Source: Metopolophium dirhodum
Lineage: Eukaryota; Arthropoda; Insecta; Hemiptera; Aphididae
Length of the DNA: 64,000 nucleotides
Direction of reading: 5' to 3'
NCBI RefSeq assembly: GCF_019925205.1
Contig: NC_083560.1
Location: 6,200,001 to 6,264,000 of the forward strand
Positions 60,201 to 64,000 of the stretch are shown piece after piece. Both the position numbers and the translations under genes were made by a program. The notes beneath the pieces are model-generated. The model was not told where the DNA came from and did not search any database. It saw only the letters and a program-made list of their open reading frames with translations. Every line of letters begins with the position of its first letter. The stretch's first letter is position 1.

Positions 60201-61427
60201 TCTTATATTTGAGTTTGAACGTGAATCCACCTTGTAACACTTCGTACCGACACAACTTAAGCACTTCACTTCCAGCTTCTTATAAAAAAAATTATCCTCA
60301 ATAACTCTTAAAACTTTAAAATATTTTTGATAATTTGGCCAAGGTAAAATAGGTTCTTCTGAATCTGCAACCTGATCAACTTGATCTACTTGGGTTGGAG
60401 AATCACAATCACTCATTGTATAACAATTTAAAAAAATTTTTAATAATGAAAACAAGAGTATACCGTATACGGTTAATGCAATAAAATTATTAATAATCTG
60501 TAGGAATGTCATGCAGACAACAGAGAACACAATACAATTAATAAGAACCCAAGTAATAAATATTACAATACCTAGTGTAAAACAGCGTCGGGTTCCACAT
60601 GCAATATTGTAAAAGTGTATAACTGATTGTGCGCTAATGACCAATTGGAAATTTGTTATTCGTAGTTCGTAGACACAATAATAATATTATTTTCTAATAA
60701 AATTATGAAAATAAGATAATAGTGATAGTACCATGTTCCACTTATTAATATGGTGCTATATTAATAGCCAATAGGCAATAGTTATGTTCGGATATTCCGT
60801 ACAGTCGACGATAAACGATAAATATAATAAATTGACAACCATTTACTCAGTAATTAGGTATAGTACTAATAAGTAATAATATTTTTGTATAGCAGAATCA
60901 ATATCAATGTATATGTTATATAATATTATATTTATAGCTTATAATTAAAAGTACCTGCGTCGTACCCGCATAACATAATATTATGTTGTCTCCGCACACA
61001 CCGTACGTGTACGACATACCTAATGACTAATGTTCGTATTATATAATATATTTCGCTATAATAATATATTATATTGGTAGGTACCGAAAACGTACCGTTG
61101 CGATCCTCGTCGAGTGTCGACGATAAACAGACGGTTTTTCGGAGTAACTAATATTTAGTTCAGCTATTAATAGACGAAAACTAAAACCGATATAGAATTG
61201 TTCATAAATGATGAATATATATTATATTATAATGACATTATTATTATTTGTCAATGAATAAAAAATTGAAGAAATAAAAAAAGTATTCAATAAAATAGTA
61301 TTCAATAGTGAAAAAATGTACCTATTTAAAATACCGTTCAAATACTTCAAAAATAAAAGTATTTTAAAAAGTATTCAATACGGAAAAAAGTATTTGAATA
61401 CTTTTACTCAAATACTTTACAACACTG
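57294..61427 (-). mobile_element. hAT transposon, 4.1 kb, with perfect 8-bp TSD
   Basis: TSDs CTTCGTAG (57286-57293 and 61428-61435) flank inverted ends CAGTGTTGTAAA and TTTACAACACTG. Subterminal AGTATTTGAGTA and AAGTATT repeats occur near both ends. It carries a minus-strand multi-exon transposase gene (57469-60416) and is inserted in the older element 54115-61999. Confidence 0.92.
57469..60416 (-). pseudogene. hAT transposase gene, internally deleted and with an in-frame stop
   Basis: Minus-strand exons: 60189-60416, 59657-59825, 59244-59481, 59026-59172, 58615-58874, 58337-58548, 57698-58044, 57469-57627. The N terminus (MSDCDSPTQVDQVDQ) leads to a BED-type zinc finger, VKCLSC with NIRKHLSKIDH across the first intron. 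Exon 3 carries CAHIATTADGWS. Exon 4 has CCAHTINLIATM and exon 5 TFAKSTALWNKQGRST with NETRWNSLYDAV. The last exon has YNTPLPSSASVERVFSVGG and FEEIMFLKCN, the hAT dimerisation motif. Exon 3 ends in phase 2 but exon 4 begins in phase 0, and the expected stretch with the next catalytic Asp (T-D-N-G-S-N-type motif) is absent, so an exon or more was lost. TGA at 59062-59064 interrupts exon 4. Not functional. Confidence 0.88.
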
Positions 61428-62202
61428 CTTCGTAGGTACTCCATATATAATAATTAATAACTAATACGTAGTAATTAATCACGATTAACGAAAGCACAAC
61501 AAACAATAATTAATAATATTTTAGTGATTATTTTTTTTCAGTCAATACTCAGCTATATTGTAAACCTACCTACTGTATAGGCGTATAGCCCCAGAATAAA
61601 TGAAACGAATAAAATATAAAAATTATCTTATCTCTACTAGGTAGGTATAAACATTAATTAATGATTACTTATTAATATATAATTTTTATAATTCATAATA
61701 TAATAATATAATATAATGTTCTGAGCTAATTTTATTGTACTGTTTATTTGAAACATTGAAAATGCAACAATTTGTACATCCAATATTCCAATATATTTGT
61801 TTATAATTTACTACCTAGTATTTCTATTCGTATTTAACTATATTACACTTATAGGCTATAGCCACCGGTTGGATTATTAAATATTATATTTTTTTTATTC
61901 ATTTAGGGTCATTATAGTCATACACCGTGGTCCATGACCACCCACCCAACTATAAGGTGTATCGACGGATACACCTTGAGTATAGGATAGCCGCCACTGA
62001 TTCAGTTTATTTTTTAGTCCCTATTAATTCCATATCTGAAAATGATTGGTTTATATTATAATCTTTGGGCTGAGGTAATACCAATAGAGCACGCATTTCT
62101 CAATTTCTAGTCGTAGTGAATTTTTAATTTATTTTTAAAATATGTTTACAAAATATAACACTATATTATTATAGTGCTCAGTATAGTTAGTAGACAGTTG
62201 GT

Positions 62203-63350
62203 TGTAATGTTGTCGCACTACAAATTACATATTTACTATTTACATCATGACTAAGGTCGAAGGTTAAAGAGACAAGAGGACTTGTAGCATTTGCATATTA
62301 GCAAAGTTGCACAGTCACAAAAATAGCAGAGTATACGAAACAAATACATTTCATGTCTTTTTTGTTTTTAGGGCATATTTTACAGTTGTATAAGTACGCA
62401 ATTTTATTCTTTTTGTGACATATTTAACTTAAATCAATTTTTTCCTCATCGACATTTTTATTTCAAACAGTACAGTCAAAATATTTGGATAAAAATTTAA
62501 AAAATGTTTGTCGTATATAATATTATTGACTGTCCGCGGGCACAAGTTTTTCTTACAAGTGCTTGAAGATTGCCGATAAGCCAATAATATAGACCTAATT
62601 TGCTGTATTTAATTTTATTAATAGTGTAGTAAGCCAGTTACTACTTAACAACACCATTGTAATATAATAGTAATTATACTATACTATAGATTAGCTATAC
62701 TGTAATTCGGCATATATCGGATAATAGAAACGGAAATAAGGGTTCCTTCTGTTTATTAAATAATATTACATTTTAATGTCTTGTTTGAGAAACGGATATT
62801 AGGAACTCATTGAACCATATAATTGCTCTGTATACCACAATGTTCAATATATAAAAATATGAAACAGTAGAATGATTATTTTGATTACAACACTGTACGC
62901 AACGATAGTCATTATAAAAAATATTAAAATTAAATTAAAAATGATTATATCAAATCGAATACACAGAATTATACTGGAAGTCATAAAATGCGTGGGCCGG
63001 AACGATGGTCACACACATCACATCCGTGAGTCGAGATACAGTAGCTATAGGCAAGGGGTACGGGGAACTTCATATATAAGGGAGCCCGAATCGGCCTGTT
63101 TTCAGACGTGTACTACCACCCATTAGTGCAAGCACCTTCACGCCACTCTGTACGAGCATATTTTGGACTTAGAAAAGTTATCAACAATATAATAAAATTC
63201 ACAATAAAACAACAATTGTCTTTTATTTATTATCAACCACGACTACAACATCAAACAAACTGTCTGCGATCCGCAACGATAATATCTCGGCAGCCACTTA
63301 TCTGCTATTAGAACTACGATAGTAGGTACCAAGCTGTCGAGAACATTACA
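62203..63350 (+). mobile_element. complete LTR of an LTR retrotransposon running off the window
   Basis: Starts TGTAATGTT and ends AACATTACA, a perfect 9-bp terminal inverted repeat, length 1148 bp. A TATATAA box lies at 63073-63079, and polyadenylation signals AATAAA at 63191 and 63203 define a plausible U3-R-U5. Directly after it (63352) TGGCGCAGTCG fits a tRNA primer-binding site. A truncated, inverted relative lies at 1547-2262. Confidence 0.85.
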
Positions 63351-63351
63351 C

Positions 63352-63362
63352 TGGCGCAGTCG
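63352..63362 (+). other. primer-binding-site-like sequence
   Basis: TGGCGCAGTCG begins one base after the LTR end. TGG pairs with a tRNA 3' CCA, and TGGCGC starts are common in insect Gypsy-type elements. Which tRNA it matches was not determined. Confidence 0.65.
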
Positions 63363-64000
63363 AAAAAGGAGGTTCAAGGAGTTTCAAGACGAGGCGAGCA
63401 GTCAAAGCGGCGGATTTAAAATTCCAAAGGCGAGTCTAGCAGTCAAGGCGGCTACATTCAACTTCGGAGATCCAGTACCGACGCAGCGGCTACACCACGT
63501 CAAGCAGCTCCACGGAGGTAACAGTTGAGGTCTGATCAACCAAGGCGACTCCGGAATCAACGAACAAATTCAAGACGGGCCAGCAGTCAATCAAGAAAAT
63601 GAACACAGCAGTGGCAACAACGTTGTTGTGAGTATATTAATTAAGTGAAGATAGATAATTAAAATTAAAATTGTATAGCTTGAAGTGCACGTCTCACGTT
63701 GATACATATATATCAGCGTTTATTTTATACTTGGTGGTGGTGTAAAATATTAGGGAAAAATATTCGAATAAAATTAAATGAAAAAAAAAAATAGGAAACA
63801 AGCTTGGGAAGAACTATATACGTATTTTATGATAGACAGCTGTAGACTGATCTAGGATTTTTATGGTAAATAGACGGCAAGGACCGATCTAAGATTTTTT
63901 ATGATAGACAGCTGTAGACTGATCTAGGATTTTTATAGACGGCAAGGACCGATCTGAGATTTTTTATGGTAGGCAGCAGGGACTGACCTAAGAATTTTAT
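63363..64000 (+). other. 5' leader of the LTR retrotransposon with compound tandem repeats
   Basis: No gag frame has started by the window end. At 63830-64000 two units alternate: GATAGACAGCTGTAGACTGA (63830, 63902) and AGACGGCAAGGACCGATCT (63871, 63938). Each ends in 'aggattttta'-like sequence, and a weaker third pair closes the window. Confidence 0.6.

Larger units (their letters stand above)
54115..61999. mobile_element. hAT-family element (2.5 kb original) split by two later insertions
   Basis: Perfect 8-bp TSDs ATTCAGTT (54107-54114 and 62000-62007) flank inverted ends CAGTGGCGGCTATC and GATAGCCGCCACTG. Removing the nested solo LTR and nested hAT (each with one TSD copy) leaves about 2477 bp. 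The right half matches 12185-13700 in inverted orientation. No transposase of its own is seen, so it is a non-autonomous member. Confidence 0.9.

Noticed and set aside
1..64000. CRISPR arrays, operons, riboswitches, tRNA genes
   Set aside because: No regularly spaced identical repeats with unique spacers were found. The sequence is intron-bearing and eukaryotic, and no cloverleaf with a GGTTCRA-type B box was seen apart from the 5S-like SINE.

Overview
The window looks like nuclear DNA of an aphid or close hemipteran relative. It is very AT-rich, has spliceosomal introns (mostly GT-AG), lacks bacterial-style gene packing, and is crowded with short DNA transposons. The aphid assignment is an inference from composition and repeat style, not from a search. 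Only two host-type genes can be supported. Most of the rest is transposon sequence, much of it datable by nesting and by target-site duplications (TSDs) that can be read directly.

Layout. 1-9,000: repeat remnants, including an inverted LTR fragment (1547-2262), a fold-back element (3270-4560), a three-level nest containing a Mutator-like (MULE) transposase remnant (5060-6235), and a long repeat (6395-8740) that recurs near 46,700-48,290. 9,000-19,100: mostly featureless AT-rich DNA with an 11.3 kb hAT-like MITE, one end of a 2.5 kb hAT family (12185-13700), a decayed LINE (16390-17190) and a TTAA-flanked element (18705-19117). 19,587-30,146 (+): a complete 15-exon two-lobed transferrin gene (Tsf2/melanotransferrin type). 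Its introns hold a MITE, a Helitron-type element, a fold-back element, a LINE fragment and a 5S-rRNA-like SINE. Its reading frame has one in-frame TGA, and a hAT MITE sits 4 bp beyond its stop codon. 31,142-33,575: a hairpin MITE, then a deleted Helitron keeping an intact OTU cysteine-protease ORF. 35,397-37,402: a hAT-like element containing another repeat.

39,260-46,279 (+): a multi-exon gene for a protein with two C3HC4 RING fingers. Its last intron appears to be occupied by a 4.4 kb inverted-terminal-repeat transposon (about 41,690-46,087) that encodes, on the opposite strand, a multi-exon protein of unresolved superfamily. 46,700-53,500: repeats, a MITE with 8-bp TSDs, a GC-richer block, and a three-level nest (hAT MITE 49739-52552, then a TA-flanked TIR element, then a MITE). 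54,115-61,999: one hAT-family element with perfect TSDs, split by a solo LTR (55832-57093, perfect 4-bp TSD) and by a 4.1 kb hAT transposon (57294-61427, perfect 8-bp TSD) carrying a damaged eight-exon transposase. 62,203-63,350: a full LTR followed by a primer-binding-site-like sequence and the leader of an LTR retrotransposon that runs off the window.

The two host genes show no sign of acting in one pathway. The transferrin would act in extracellular or membrane-associated iron binding. The RING protein would act in ubiquitin transfer if it is functional.
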